This document shows positions 48,316 through 58,900 of a stretch of 64,000 nucleotides of DNA, piece by piece. Location of the stretch: assembly GCA_905221605.1 (NCBI GenBank), contig CAJNDS010002394.1, positions 1 to 64,000 of the forward strand, in the 5' to 3' direction. The DNA is from Symbiodinium natans (lineage: Eukaryota > Sar > Dinophyceae > Suessiales > Symbiodiniaceae). The position numbers and the translations under genes were made by a program. Position 1 is the first letter of the stretch. Every line of letters begins with the position of its first letter. Below the pieces are notes generated by a model, which saw only the letters and a program-made list of their open reading frames with translations, did not search any database and had not been told where the DNA came from.

Positions 48316-48419
48316 TTGGGATGTTTGCCCTTTTTGTACTAGCAGTCCTGAATAGGGATGACTGTACCCCCTATGACAATCCCTATAAAGGACTGTTAGT
48401 ATACGTGGGAGCATCCCAA
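48316..48419. mobile_element. 104-bp MITE-like element
   Basis: TTGGGATG and CATCCCAA ends; inner arms AGCAGTCCTGAATAGGGAT (48341) and ATCCCTATAAAGGACTGTTA (48379) pair imperfectly. Related to 40768-40818. Confidence 0.7.
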
Positions 48420-49929
48420 CCCTAAACCTTAAACCCTAACCCCAAGCCCCAAAGCCCAAATCCACGACGACGCCGAGGCTCCACGGAGGGCTGCAGGATT
48501 TCTTCCCATGCTCACCCTGGCGCCCAGCCAGGGTTTAGGGTTTAGGGTTCGGCTTCAGGGTTCAGGGTTCAGGGTTTAGGGTTTAGGGTTTAGGGTTTAG
48601 CGTTTAGGGTTTACTGTTTAGGGTTTAGGGTTTAGGTTTAGGGTTTAGGGTTTAGGTTTAGGGTTTAGGTTTAGGGTTTAGGGTTATGCCTAGCGGCTTC
48701 CCCGTGACATGGCCCCGACCTATATATCCCGAAGGTTTTCTCTTGCCAAAGGGCTCAACCTTTGGGGGTCCGTGCCCCCCTGAGGTTTAGGGTTATTGGG
48801 TTTTCGGATTCAAGGGTTTAGGGTTTTTGTCTTTTTGGGTGGTAGGGTTTTTGGGCCGCGGGGTTTCTGGGTTTTGTTTTTGGCTACTAGGCGTGTCGGG
48901 GGTTAGGATTTTAGGGTTCTTGGGGTTTAGGGTTTATGGGTGTAGGGGTTCTTGGGTTCAGGCGTTAGGGGCGCAGGGTTTTGGAGCTCTTGGGGCTTCA
49001 GCGCAAACCTAAACCCTAAACCCTATACCCTAAGCCCTAAGCCCTATACCCTAAACCCTAAACCCTGAACCCTGAACCCTGAACCCTGAACCCTGAACCC
49101 TGAACCCTGAACCCTAAACCCTGAACCCTACTCTTTTTTTGGCGGGGTGGGGCTAGGGTAAACCCAGCAGAGCTACCGTGGCTATCCTTTAGCGTTTACT
49201 TCTTGGGGAGGGGCGGTCCTCTGCATCAGGGTCCTTGTCTGCGTCCGCTCCTCTCGTAACCCCAAAACCCTAAACACTAAACCCTAAATCCTAAGCCCTA
49301 AACCCTAAACCCTAAACCCTAAATCCTAAGCCCTAAACCCTAAACCCTAAACCCTAAACCCTAAACCCTAAACCCTAAACCCTAAACTCTAAGGCGGAAA
49401 GTTGCATGCTTGCAAGCAAGGTGCGGAAAGTGCGTGCCGCTGCCGCCCGAGGGGGGCCTTCCGATTAAGCCGGAGCAGTCTCTCGTCCGACGCGGTTTTT
49501 GGCATCAGGTTTAGGGTTTAGGGTTTAGGGTTTAGGGTTTAGGGTTTAGGGTTTAGGGTTTAGGGTTTAGGGTTTAGGGTCATAGGGCTTAGGGTTTCGC
49601 TCGGCTACAGCCCTCGTATATTCTATTCCTAATTCCGAGGCCCTAAGCCCTAGGGTTCAGGGTTCAGGGTTCAGGGTTTAGGGTGTAGGGTTTAGGGTTT
49701 AGGGTTTAGGGTTTAGGGTTTAGGGTTTAGGGTTTAGGGCCCATGGTGCACTTCCAGGACCCTAACCCTAAGCCAGTCACAATGGAAGGACCCTGGCTCT
49801 TCGGGCTCGATGACGATTTTTTACGAAAGAACTGAACTGAGAGTAGATTCCGAGCCGGAAGTTCCCCCTAAAGGGCTACAAGCAGGCTTAGTCGCTACAT
49901 CCCAAACTCAAAACCCTTAAGCACCAAGC
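48420..49929. repeat. Dense TTTAGGG and CCCTAAA arrays with islands
   Basis: TTTAGGG (48530-48688), unique G/T-rich DNA (48780-49000), CCCTGAA units (49062-49115), CCCTAAA (49265-49393), an island at 49394-49505 flanked C-left and G-right, TTTAGGG (49508-49578), TTCAGGG then TTTAGGG (49652-49738). Confidence 0.8.
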
Positions 49930-50400
49930 CTGATCCCGAAACCCCAAACCCTAAACCCCAAACCCTAAACGCCAAACCCTCAACCCCAAACCCCAAACTC
50001 CAAACCCCAAAAAATAATGTTGGGATCTAAACCCTCAACCCCAAACCCCAAACCCCAAACCCCAAACCCCAAACCCCAAACCCCAAACCCCAAACCCCAA
50101 ACCCCAAACCCCAAACCCCAAACCCCAAACCCCAAAACCCCCAAACCCCAAACCCCAAACCCCAAACCCCAAACCCCAAACCCCAAACCCCAAACCCCAA
50201 ACCCCAAACCCCAAACCCCAAACCCCAACCCCAAACCCCCAACCCCAAACCCCAAACCCCAAACCCCAAACCCCAAACCCCAAACCCCAAACCCCAAACC
50301 CCAAACCCCAAACCCTAAACCCTAAACCCTAAACCCTAAACCCTACACCCTAAACCCTAAACCCTAAACCCTAGCCCTAAACCCCAAACCCCAAAGCCTT
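49930..50400. repeat. CCCCAAA variant array, about 37 units
   Basis: Homogeneous CCCCAAA from 50038 to 50310 (irregular at 50133 and 50228), preceded by a mixed part and followed by CCCTAAA to 50375. Long frames of TPNPKPQ or GFGVWGL type on both strands are artefacts. Confidence 0.97.
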
Positions 50401-51200
50401 GATGTTCCCTTGGCTGAGAGGTTGGTTCTCGGAAGCGTTTCGTCGCTGAAGGTGCTGGGTTTGGGGTTCAGGGTTCAGGGTTCAGGGTTCAGGGTTTAGG
50501 GTTTAGGGTTTAGGGTTTAGGGTTTAGGGTTTAGGGTTTAGGGTTTAGGGTTCAGGGTTCAGGGTTTAGGGTTTAGGGTTTTGGGTTCAGGGTTATAGGT
50601 TTTACGGTTTAGGTTTTAGGGCTTAGGGTCTCGATGTTTTAAAGTTCCGGGGTTCATGTAGGGTTTTAAGGTTTAGGGGTTTAGGGTTTAGGGTTTCCAC
50701 TTGTAGGCTTTTCGGGCTTTAGGGTTTTAAGCTTAGGAGGCTAGATTTTCAGGGTTTTGGGCTTTTGGGGTGTTGAGGTGTCGGTGTTTGCCTTCAGGGT
50801 TGTAGGGCTTAGGATTCGGGTTTCAAGGTTTTAGGGTTTTCGGGTTTGAAGGTTGAGATGTTAGGGTTCTAGGGTTTTAGGGTTTTAGGGTTCTTGGGTT
50901 CGGGGCAGTTTTGTGGCTTAGGGGTGCAGGGTTTAAGTTCTTAAGGCAATGGGGCTGAGGGCTTGAGGGTTTCAGGGTGTTAGGGCTTGAGGGTGTCAGG
51001 GTTTTGTGGTTTAGGGTTTAGGGCTCAACCTTCTGTATTCCAAAGGCTTGCTCCCCTACATCTTCGTTCCCCTTGCAAGCTGGAGGAGCCAGGAGATCTT
51101 TGGGTGAAGCCCCAAGCCTCGGAATCTTTAGATCCTAAACCGTAAACCCTAAACACCAAACCCTAAACCCTAAACCCTCAGCCCAAAGCCCCTTCCTTGC
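50401..51200. repeat. TTTAGGG/TTCAGGG array decaying over 500 bp
   Basis: A 60-bp island (50401-50460), then TTCAGGG and TTTAGGG (50465-50620), then increasingly irregular G/T words to 51030, unique DNA, and CCCTAAA (51137-51180). Confidence 0.85.
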
Positions 51201-51258
51201 AGCTCGGCTGCAGCAAAAGCCTCGGACTCCATACACCGCACCCTGACCCCGAGCCCGG
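51201..51258 (+). CDS. Exon-like island
   Basis: CCTTCCTTGCAG acceptor, then SAAAKASDSIHRTLTPSPA in one frame, then GCTAGGGTTTAGGG (GC donor or AG|GGTTTAGG). Low-complexity content, so modest confidence. Confidence 0.35.
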
Positions 51259-51413
51259 CTAGGGTTTAGGGTTTAGGGTTTAGGGTTTAGGGTTTAGGGT
51301 TTAGGGTTTAGGGTCTAGGGTTAAAAACCCTAAACCCTAAACCCTAAACCCTAAACCCCAAGCCCTAAACCCTAAACCCCAAACCCTAAACCCTAAACCC
51401 TAGACCGTTAACC
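51259..51413. repeat. Head-to-head (TTTAGGG)n(CCCTAAA)n junction
   Basis: Eight TTTAGGG units run to 51322, then GGTTAAAAACCC, then about 11 CCCTAAA/CCCCAAA units to 51413 with no spacer. The array is a giant hairpin, with the same polarity as a telomere-telomere fusion. Confidence 0.93.
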
Positions 51414-52186
51414 CACATGGAGGTTTCCGAAATTCGGGGTACCTTCTTGGGGTCCTTATGGTACAGGAATCCTACTCTTTGGGGGTCTATATAAAGGGCC
51501 CCTCATTTTCGTAAAGCCCCTCCCGAACCCCTTAACAGCCCTGAATGGGGCCAGAACTTGCCTGGAAGGTGCTGAGTGACGCGTTGCAGGAGGCAGGGCT
51601 GGGGACTTAAGGCCTACTGCGGTTCATTCATTTTTTTGTTCTTATGTATGTATTTTTTATTGATTTATTTATTTGTTCTTTTTTATTTTCTTTTTTTGCG
51701 CGGGGGGGGGGGAACGTTACAGGGTTTAGGGTTCAGGGTCTTAGGATCTTTGGGCTTGAGGGTATATAGGGTTCCCTGGCATCTTCCTACCCTCGTTTAG
51801 GCACCGCGGGGGGGTCGGGGGGGGGGGGGAAAGTCAAGGAGAAGTTCGGTTAGCGTTCTGAGGGTTAGAGGGGTGGAGGCTGAAGCTCACCACTTGAAGC
51901 CGACAACCTTGAGCCCGGACCCTGAATCCTGAAACCCAGAACTCTGAACCCTAAACCCTAAACACCGCGAACCGAAGAAGCCTCACCTGAGAGGAAGGGG
52001 GAAAGTTGCAAAACCTCCAAGCCCCTCGGCTCTGAACCCCGAGCCCGCCCTACATCGGAACCCTGGGCCCCGAAACCCCGAAGCCCAAACCCGAAACCCT
52101 AAACCCTAAACCCTAAACCCTAAACCCTAAACCCTAAACCCTAAACCCTAAACCCTAAACCCTAAACCCTAAACCGCCGCTTGCAG
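51414..52186. other. Unique DNA, T-rich tract, CCCTAAA array
   Basis: A T-rich stretch (51625-51695), two G runs (51701-51710, 51821-51829), unique DNA, then 12 CCCTAAA units (52095-52174) ending GCTTGCAG. Confidence 0.65.
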
Positions 52187-52251
52187 CCGTCCGGTCTCGG
52201 GAGGTGGGACGCGTCACCACCTCCCCCAAGAGGGCCCGGCAGCCCGTATCG
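52187..52251 (+). CDS. Exon-like island with CAG/GTGTGG borders
   Basis: CCGCTTGCAG, then VRSREVGRVTTSPKRARQPV and S, then GTGTGGG. Basic, Arg-rich. CCCTAAA on the left; G-type units begin 20 bp after the donor. Function unknown. Confidence 0.5.
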
Positions 52252-52686
52252 GTGTGGGATCATGGGGCGTTTTAGGGTTCAGGGTTTAGGGTTTAGGTTT
52301 CGGGTTTAGGGTTTGGGGTTCGAGTTCCGAATGTCTAGGGGCTGAGGGGGTGAATTTCCGTTTCTTGGTTTAGTCTTTCGGGATGAGTGGTGCAGGAGTG
52401 GATTGTAGCTGTTTTTGAGGGTGCTCGGGTCGTTAGTCTGTTTTATTTCGGCGGGTGCCCCGCAGTTTTCATTGGGGTGATATAGAGCTTCTAAGTTGTT
52501 TGTTTTAAAATACGGGTTTTGGGTTTCAGACTTTAGGGTGTAGGCTTGTTGGGTTTATTTCGTGCTGGTTAGGGAGTAGGGTTTGTCATGAGGATGTAGC
52601 TTTACGAGGGCAGCTGCAACGTGATATTTCACAAGGCCTTCCCCTAAACCCTAAACCCTAAACCGTAATGAGGCCTGCTTGAGCAG
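52252..52686. other. G/T-rich variants and unique DNA
   Basis: TTTAGGG words to about 52330, unique DNA, a short CCCTAAA tract (52644-52668) ending GCTTGAGCAG. Confidence 0.6.
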
Positions 52687-52779
52687 GAGTCCCTGGCGGC
52701 GACAGACAAGGTGCTGGCATACAAGTTCGAGCATCGCATGCTCGGCTCGCCGGACACTCTCCACATACTGAAACGATTG
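52687..52779 (+). CDS. Exon-like island
   Basis: TTGAGCAG, then ESLAATDKVLAYKFEHRMLG and SPDTLHILKRLT. Balanced composition, G/C third positions (GCG GCG ACA GAC AAG GTG CTG). It runs directly into CCCTAAA with no GT donor. Function unknown. Confidence 0.55.
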
Positions 52780-54220
52780 ACCCTAAACCCTAAACCCTAA
52801 ACCCTAAACCCGGTCCTCTTGCTGCGCGGCTGCACGTATGCACCACGACTCGCAATCGGACAAACAGAGCTTCAGCGTCTGAACCCAGCTCCTTTGAGCA
52901 GTTCATGGTCCACAGCTGGCGCACACCTCTACATCTTTGTGTGCTCCCTACTGTCCAGTGCCACGGAAGCGCCCTAAAGCTTGAAGCTTCACTTCCCAGA
53001 CACTCAGCCCCTAAATTTGAAGACGGCTCTCACACGAATTCCGGTCTTCTTAAGTTTATGCCCTGTAAACCCTATACAGCCTACAACCCTCAAACGCCCC
53101 AACATGGTGAAGTCCAGGTTTCCCCCGGCTTTAGGGTCTGAGGGGAGCACTACCTCATTGATCGCATGGAGTTCCCTAACAGGCCTACGCCCCACACCCC
53201 AAACCCGAACCCGCGGCTCGCAAACGCCACAGGGCCTGAGCGCGCAACCCTATGGGAGCGCACGCCCCGCCGGCAACAAATGAGAGCAGAAATGATAGAT
53301 GTGGAGGGTTTACATTCCGCAGGACCTCTCAGTCAGGGCACCCCGAGATACTACTACCAACCCCGCGAAGCAGAGGTCTTAAACTCCCTAAACCCGAAAC
53401 CCTAAACCCCACTGTGGAAGCCAAGTACCCACCACCGCCCATCCCTGGGAGCCCAACCACCGAGGGTTTGAGGTTTAGGGTTTAGGGTCTAGGGTTTAGG
53501 GTTTAGGTCTTAGGGTAGGGACTCCATGTAAGGGGATCCTGAACTTCTTGAACCCCATGTAAACCCCAAAATCCTAAACCCCAAACCCTAAACCCCACTT
53601 TTCGGTGGGGTGCCCGAAGGCCCTAAAAACCCTAAGCCCCAAGCCCCAAACTCCTAAGCCCCAAACCCCAAACCCTAAACCTAAGCCCAGCCCTAAACCC
53701 TAAATCCTTAGCCCTAAACCCTAAACCCTTCTATACACCTTTGGCAGCTGAGGAGTCCGTCCGAAAGATTTTTGAGAAGCGCCATCCACTGGAGGAGTAG
53801 ACCACGTGCTCAGCGACCTTCTGGCTGTTGCTTAAGGCCGTATTGTAGAGTTTAGGTTTTAGGGTGGAAGGGTTTCTTTTTTTTCTCCTAGTAGTCGAGT
53901 AGGTAACCTTTACCCTTTTTGGGGTAGTATAATCCCCTTACAATCCCAAAGGTTAACCTTTAATTCCCCCAGGTTACTGGACAACTAAGTTTTAGGGGTT
54001 TAGGAGTTTAGTGCTGAGTTTAGGGTTTAGGACTCGGGTTGACGGCATTTCGTGTTAAGGGCTTAGGGCTGAGGCTTTTTCGAGCAGCTTAGGACCGGCA
54101 ATTTGGGGCTAAAGGGTTTAGGGTTTGGGGTTTAATTAGGGTTTAGGGTTTAGGGTTATTAGCTATTCGGTTTTCGGGTTTAGGGCCGTTTTTGGTGGAG
54201 GGACTCTTGGATTGAAGCTT
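52780..54220. other. Last dense arrays, then fading repeats
   Basis: CCCTAAA (52782-52812), unique DNA with open frames of 60-100 aa (52905-53485) that I cannot support, CCCTAAA/CCCCAAG tracts (53570-53735), an imperfect inverted-repeat segment around GGTAACC/GGTTACC (53888-53985), and TTTAGGG words to 54180. Confidence 0.5.
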
Positions 54221-54899
54221 TGGATTATATATATATATATCTATATATATCTATGAGCCTGAGACCTTTCGGGTTCTTTTGGCTTACTTTTTATAAGTGT
54301 ATTAAAAAATAATAGTATAAATCTATATATTAGAATAAGCATGCTTTGCCAATAGACTTTTCATCATGCGATACAGCTACTCAGCGGCTCCGGTACGTAT
54401 GCAGTCAAAGCTCAAGCAGCAGAGAAAACACAGCCAGAAAATCTACTATAAAACCCTAAGCTTCAAACTATAAACCTTAAACTTATCTTCTCTGCAAGCT
54501 TCGGCACGCAGGCTGCAGGAAGCTGCAGCTTCTCTAAGCTCTGGTAGCCAGTTACGCTGAAAATTAAGGTCTAAGATTTATGGTTTAAAATTTTTGGTTT
54601 AATGTTTAGAGTTTAATGTTTTTTTAAAAAAGTACGGTTTCAGGTTTCATGTATTACAATCATGGATGGCAGCTACTAGAGTTTAGGATCGGATGTCTAT
54701 AGCTCAGGGATTTACTTTGACCCACCTGTTCACCCGCCTTCCATGTTTTCTTTTGTAATTTGAGAGGGGGGGCGGGGTACCTGATTTTCCTGATGCACCA
54801 CTACAGTGACCACAAAAACTGCTTCAGGCCTTTGCGTTCAGAGCTGGAGTTTTAGGGCTTAGGGTTTAGGGCTTATGCTTTAAGGTTTAGGGCTTAAAG
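54221..54899. other. AT-rich unique DNA
   Basis: TATATATATC tract (54225-54252), then unique AT-rich DNA with a repeated GCAAGCTTCGG/AAGCTCTGG theme. No gene. Confidence 0.5.
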
Positions 54900-55019
54900 A
54901 TGGTTGCCAAGGGAATTGATTCCTACAAGTGGCTTGGATTAGCTGCACTCCGCGCGCACGGACTGGGAGCTGCAAATGCCCCACGTGTTCATCGCAAGCT
55001 TACCTTGTTTATGGTTTAG
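54900..55019 (+). CDS. Small open frame, 39 codons
   Basis: ATG at 54900: MVAKGIDSYKWLGLAALRAH, then GLGAANAPRVHRKLT, ending TAG at 55017-55019 within TTTAGGG. The composition is coding-like but there are no splice borders and no recognised family. It could be a relic. Confidence 0.3.
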   Translation: MVAKGIDSYKWLGLAALRAHGLGAANAPRVHRKLTLFMV

Positions 55020-55477
55020 GGTTTAGGGTTTAGGGTTTAGGATCATACCCGAAACCCGATATTACGAAAGAAAGTCCAAGAAGAAGATCCCATGCCCAAA
55101 CCATTGCTAATTCGTAATTCTGCCCGAAACCCACAACGCCAGACCTCAACCAGGTGAGTCTACGCAGATCTTCGTCATATGACCTATTAGTGACAGTTAC
55201 AAATTTGAGGAGTTACGCATGTTTTAAGGAAAAAATGGGGATTTGACTTGTCAAGATTAGGCACGTCTGCGTGCGTCGGACAAACCCTAAAGACCCTTAG
55301 ATCTGTGATACGACACTAAACCCTAAGCCCGGAGCCTAGACAGATATAATACAGGATGCTAGCAACGGCAAAGGAATATAACAGAATCGAATGAAGCAGA
55401 TGAAAAAAATATGCTTGGACAGGCATTAGGGGTACGATGCCCCGGTGGCATGAGCTCCGGCGTCGTTGTGGGCGCAC
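55020..55477. other. Unique DNA, no gene seen
   Basis: Short TTTAGGG tract (55017-55040), then unique sequence without repeats or convincing frames. Confidence 0.45.
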
Positions 55478-55533
55478 CTAGTCGAGCAGTGTTATGAGCG
55501 CGTCTTCTGTCAAAGTGTCTTTGACACCGGACG
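55478..55533 (-). CDS. Terminal exon, minus strand
   Basis: On the minus strand, GTCTTACAGC gives an acceptor, then SGVKDTLTEDALITLLD ends in TAG (55480-55478). GC-rich third positions and acidic C-terminus. It is either the last exon of the gene starting at 59087 or of a separate gene. Confidence 0.5.
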
Positions 55534-55904
55534 CTGTAAGTCTAAAGGCTCTGTAGGGCCAACTACCAGAGCACAAGATGATATACAAACAACAAAACCA
55601 TAAACCCTAAACCCTCTGCGCCTAACTAGTACCTAAAAACTGTTGGCACCTAGAGGCAGAGCCAGCTGCTTGTGCCCACTGGCTGACTGATCCGCCTCAT
55701 ATGGCACAACTACTGTCCAGAGATCTGAACACCTTGATCTTGATGACTCTTCAATAAACCCTCAAACATCAGTTTGCTTGGCAAGTTGATTTGCTTGAAG
55801 GGGTTTATAAGGAGCATCGCCTGAGAAAACTTATAGCATGACACGTTCAAAACAATCTAAATGAAATATATATTGCAGAAAAGGAGCAAAGACTCATTTC
55901 CAGA

Positions 55905-58900
55905 TCACAGGTCAGGATAGACTTCTTCTTGAGGCAAAACCCGATGGAGTTCCCTGCACGTACGAAGATCAAAACATTATACAAAGAGAGTAAATAGAAG
56001 CCAGGCCACACTCATCGCGGCCATCATACCAGTTGAAATTCTTGTCGTTTATGTCTGGATCCATCATATCGTCATGCCTTGCAGCATATAGTCGATAACA
56101 TGTCATGCTTAAAGTTATTTGAAATAGGTGACAAAGCTCAACACTATACAAGAATTTACATTTTAAGACCTGCACGTCCAGAGAATGGCACAGTTTTCGT
56201 CCGCTGCATTTGACCTTAAAATTAAAACATGCATCCGTCAAACACATTAATATGGTCTAGAAGTATACTCAAGCCGTTACTCCATCTGGATCAACTTCTC
56301 GATGCTCTGGTTAACCACATAGGTTGACCTTGGAGCATACTTCTAAAAAAAGTGACGGTGTATAAACTTCTAAGTTTAGTATATTAAGCAAGCTGCTGAA
56401 ACAGACGCCAGTGATAAATGCCTGCAATCCTCGGCTGCTAGAAATTGCACTAGAAGCAAAAGTGTGCGCGCACAGCAAAGCAGTACAAACTAAGGTAGCA
56501 ACTCCACGTTCAGAAGACGCTGCGTCTGAACGAAATCATTTGCATGATACCTCGCAGATTTATTAACATATGATTGCCTTCATTTTTATTATTATAAATC
56601 TGACAGCATATGTTCAAGATACGGTTGAAGGTCATCATGGACGTCAGCGCCGATGCCCTCGTGAACCGACATGATGTTCTTCTTGTGCGTCCTGCAAAAG
56701 AAAGGAATGGATAAAGAAACTTACCTTAACCAATTTAATCATGTATGTCACTCCTCGTCAGGCGTCCATCAGAATCGACGAACCCTATACAGAACATGAC
56801 ATGTCATTGTCGCAAATCTGCAATATATTAATTGACGTAAGATGCCAACAGCTTCTTGCGCGACGACGGCGTCCGTCTTGCTGTGTCCTGATATAGTCTA
56901 AAGTTTGTATACACAAAATAGAATAAGTACAATAACAATATTTAACATCAGGCCGGTACATGTCGTTGGCTTCGCAATCGATTGCCCTGTGCTGAGGAGT
57001 ATACCTTGAAAAAGCAACAATATAAATAAGTTATCATTTCTATTGTTAATTTACTTTTATAAATCTGGCAAAACATAAAGCTCGGGTACCCTTTCAAAAA
57101 CTCTGCGGGTGTGATCACGGCGTCAGACGTCCTCAGCACACTCATACACAGAATAAACACATATTATTTTGTCAGAAGCTGTTGTATGTGTTCAGTCAAG
57201 GCACACGTCGGTTCGCCAGCGAGGGACACGCACCGCAGGTCCTCTTTGTTTTTTTTTATTTGTTTTTTTATAATATTATATTTTTGCTGAGCGGCGACTC
57301 GTAGAAGATGAGAAGGTCGGCGGCTCGGAGTCACTGCTCAACCTTATCTTTATTCTGGAGACAAGATTTTAAAAAGAAATAAGTAACACAGCTTAGACGC
57401 CCATCTTCATCCATCAACCACCGCATTTTTGACCAGCGCATAGTCGAAGACCTTGGAGTTAAGTTTTTATGCAAGGAGCCGCACGTGTATACGTTTGTCA
57501 CATTAAAAGCTTTTGTGCTTCCGAAAGACATATGCTTCTCAATGCACCTGAGCACACTCCACATGCTCTGATAGCTTGTCCCTTGTTTGTATTAAACCTT
57601 CGCTATGTCTGCCTGAGGTCTGAACGCAGTCGTATAAGCCTCAGCTCCACCAAAAACAATAGTACACTGGTCGCGTGAAAATTCATCCAAGTATCCTTGT
57701 ACGAATTTCGTTGATTTGGCGCAAGCTGCTTGAGCTTAAACATTGCGAGCAAGTAACAGAAAATACTTTCGCTATTACCCCAGACGGTTAGCGTCACATA
57801 CGATGCTCTTGAGCTTGATTTAGGAGCAGACGGCTTCTGTCTTTTTCTGCGATGGACTAGTTCATGTGCGCAAGATGTCGGGAGACGCCGTGCGAGTCAC
57901 CTCAGATCCATAACACATGAAAGGATTCTGTAGCATACATGAGTCGTTCACAAGCTAGAGTGTGTCACTGTTACATACTAATGAAAATAAAAATAAAGAA
58001 ACTGATTTTTTGACTACATATGTATTTTATTCACTTCTACTACATTTCCCACAGGAACCCGACGAGTCTGAGCTTGTTGCGCCAAAGTTCATGACGAGAA
58101 GAGATATTCCTGCAGCAGTATTTATACTTCTCGCTAACTCCCACAAAGCACGCGTCCTTCGTCTCAAGTATGCCGCCGTCGTAGATTTGACGACCTCCGC
58201 ACGAGCTTCATTAGCACTTCTAAACAACACAACACTGTTAAGTCGGGCTGCGTTGGGTGCATTCGACTTGCTTCCAGCCGTACGCAGAAGCCGCAGATGA
58301 ACCTTACTATGAGCTCGTAGCTGTGACTTGCTTGTAAAGTTACATAAGCAAGCACTTAAGTGTACTAAAAAGATCTGAGGCATCATCATGGACTGGGCGA
58401 AGGCACTTCGCCCTGGAGCGCCCTGCATTACACGAATGAAAATAAGAGAGTGCGCGTTCAGTCAGAGTCTTCTGCACTGCCTTCATCACACCGTCAGACC
58501 GTGGCACACGGCGGGTGCATTTCTCGCAGGTCGTGAGGACGTCGGCGTGGTTAAGTTGATGCCTTACACAAATGAGCATCTGAAAAGCATTAATTACACT
58601 TGTTTATTAAAACTACACTCTTAAGCGAATGACCAGAGCTCCTTGAGCTCGCGGTACGACTGCACAACGGTCACCTGGCGACACTCAGACATAGTTTTAA
58701 ATATAAATATACGATGATATTGGTTGCCATTGGCCTTTGTTTCACCGAAAGTGACCTTCTTGTCCTTCTTCTTCAGGACCGGCTTGACCTGCAACGTATA
58801 CGGTTACTACTGTATGTAAGCAGCAAAGTACGCATCGCCTCCGGAGTCGCAGAAGAAGCCGCCTCGCCGACAAATGAATCTTTAAAAAAAAAACTGCAGG

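Noticed and set aside
49980..50325. GFGVWGL and TPNPKPQ proteins on both strands
   Set aside because: Translation of CCCCAAA heptamers in different frames.
12286..53735. Window as a true chromosome end
   Set aside because: Arrays occur in both orientations, are short, interrupted, and flanked by coding-like DNA on both sides; this is interstitial repeat.
12286..53735. CRISPR-like array of repeats and spacers
   Set aside because: Repeats are 7-8 bp tandem units, islands vary in size and read as exons; no cas genes.
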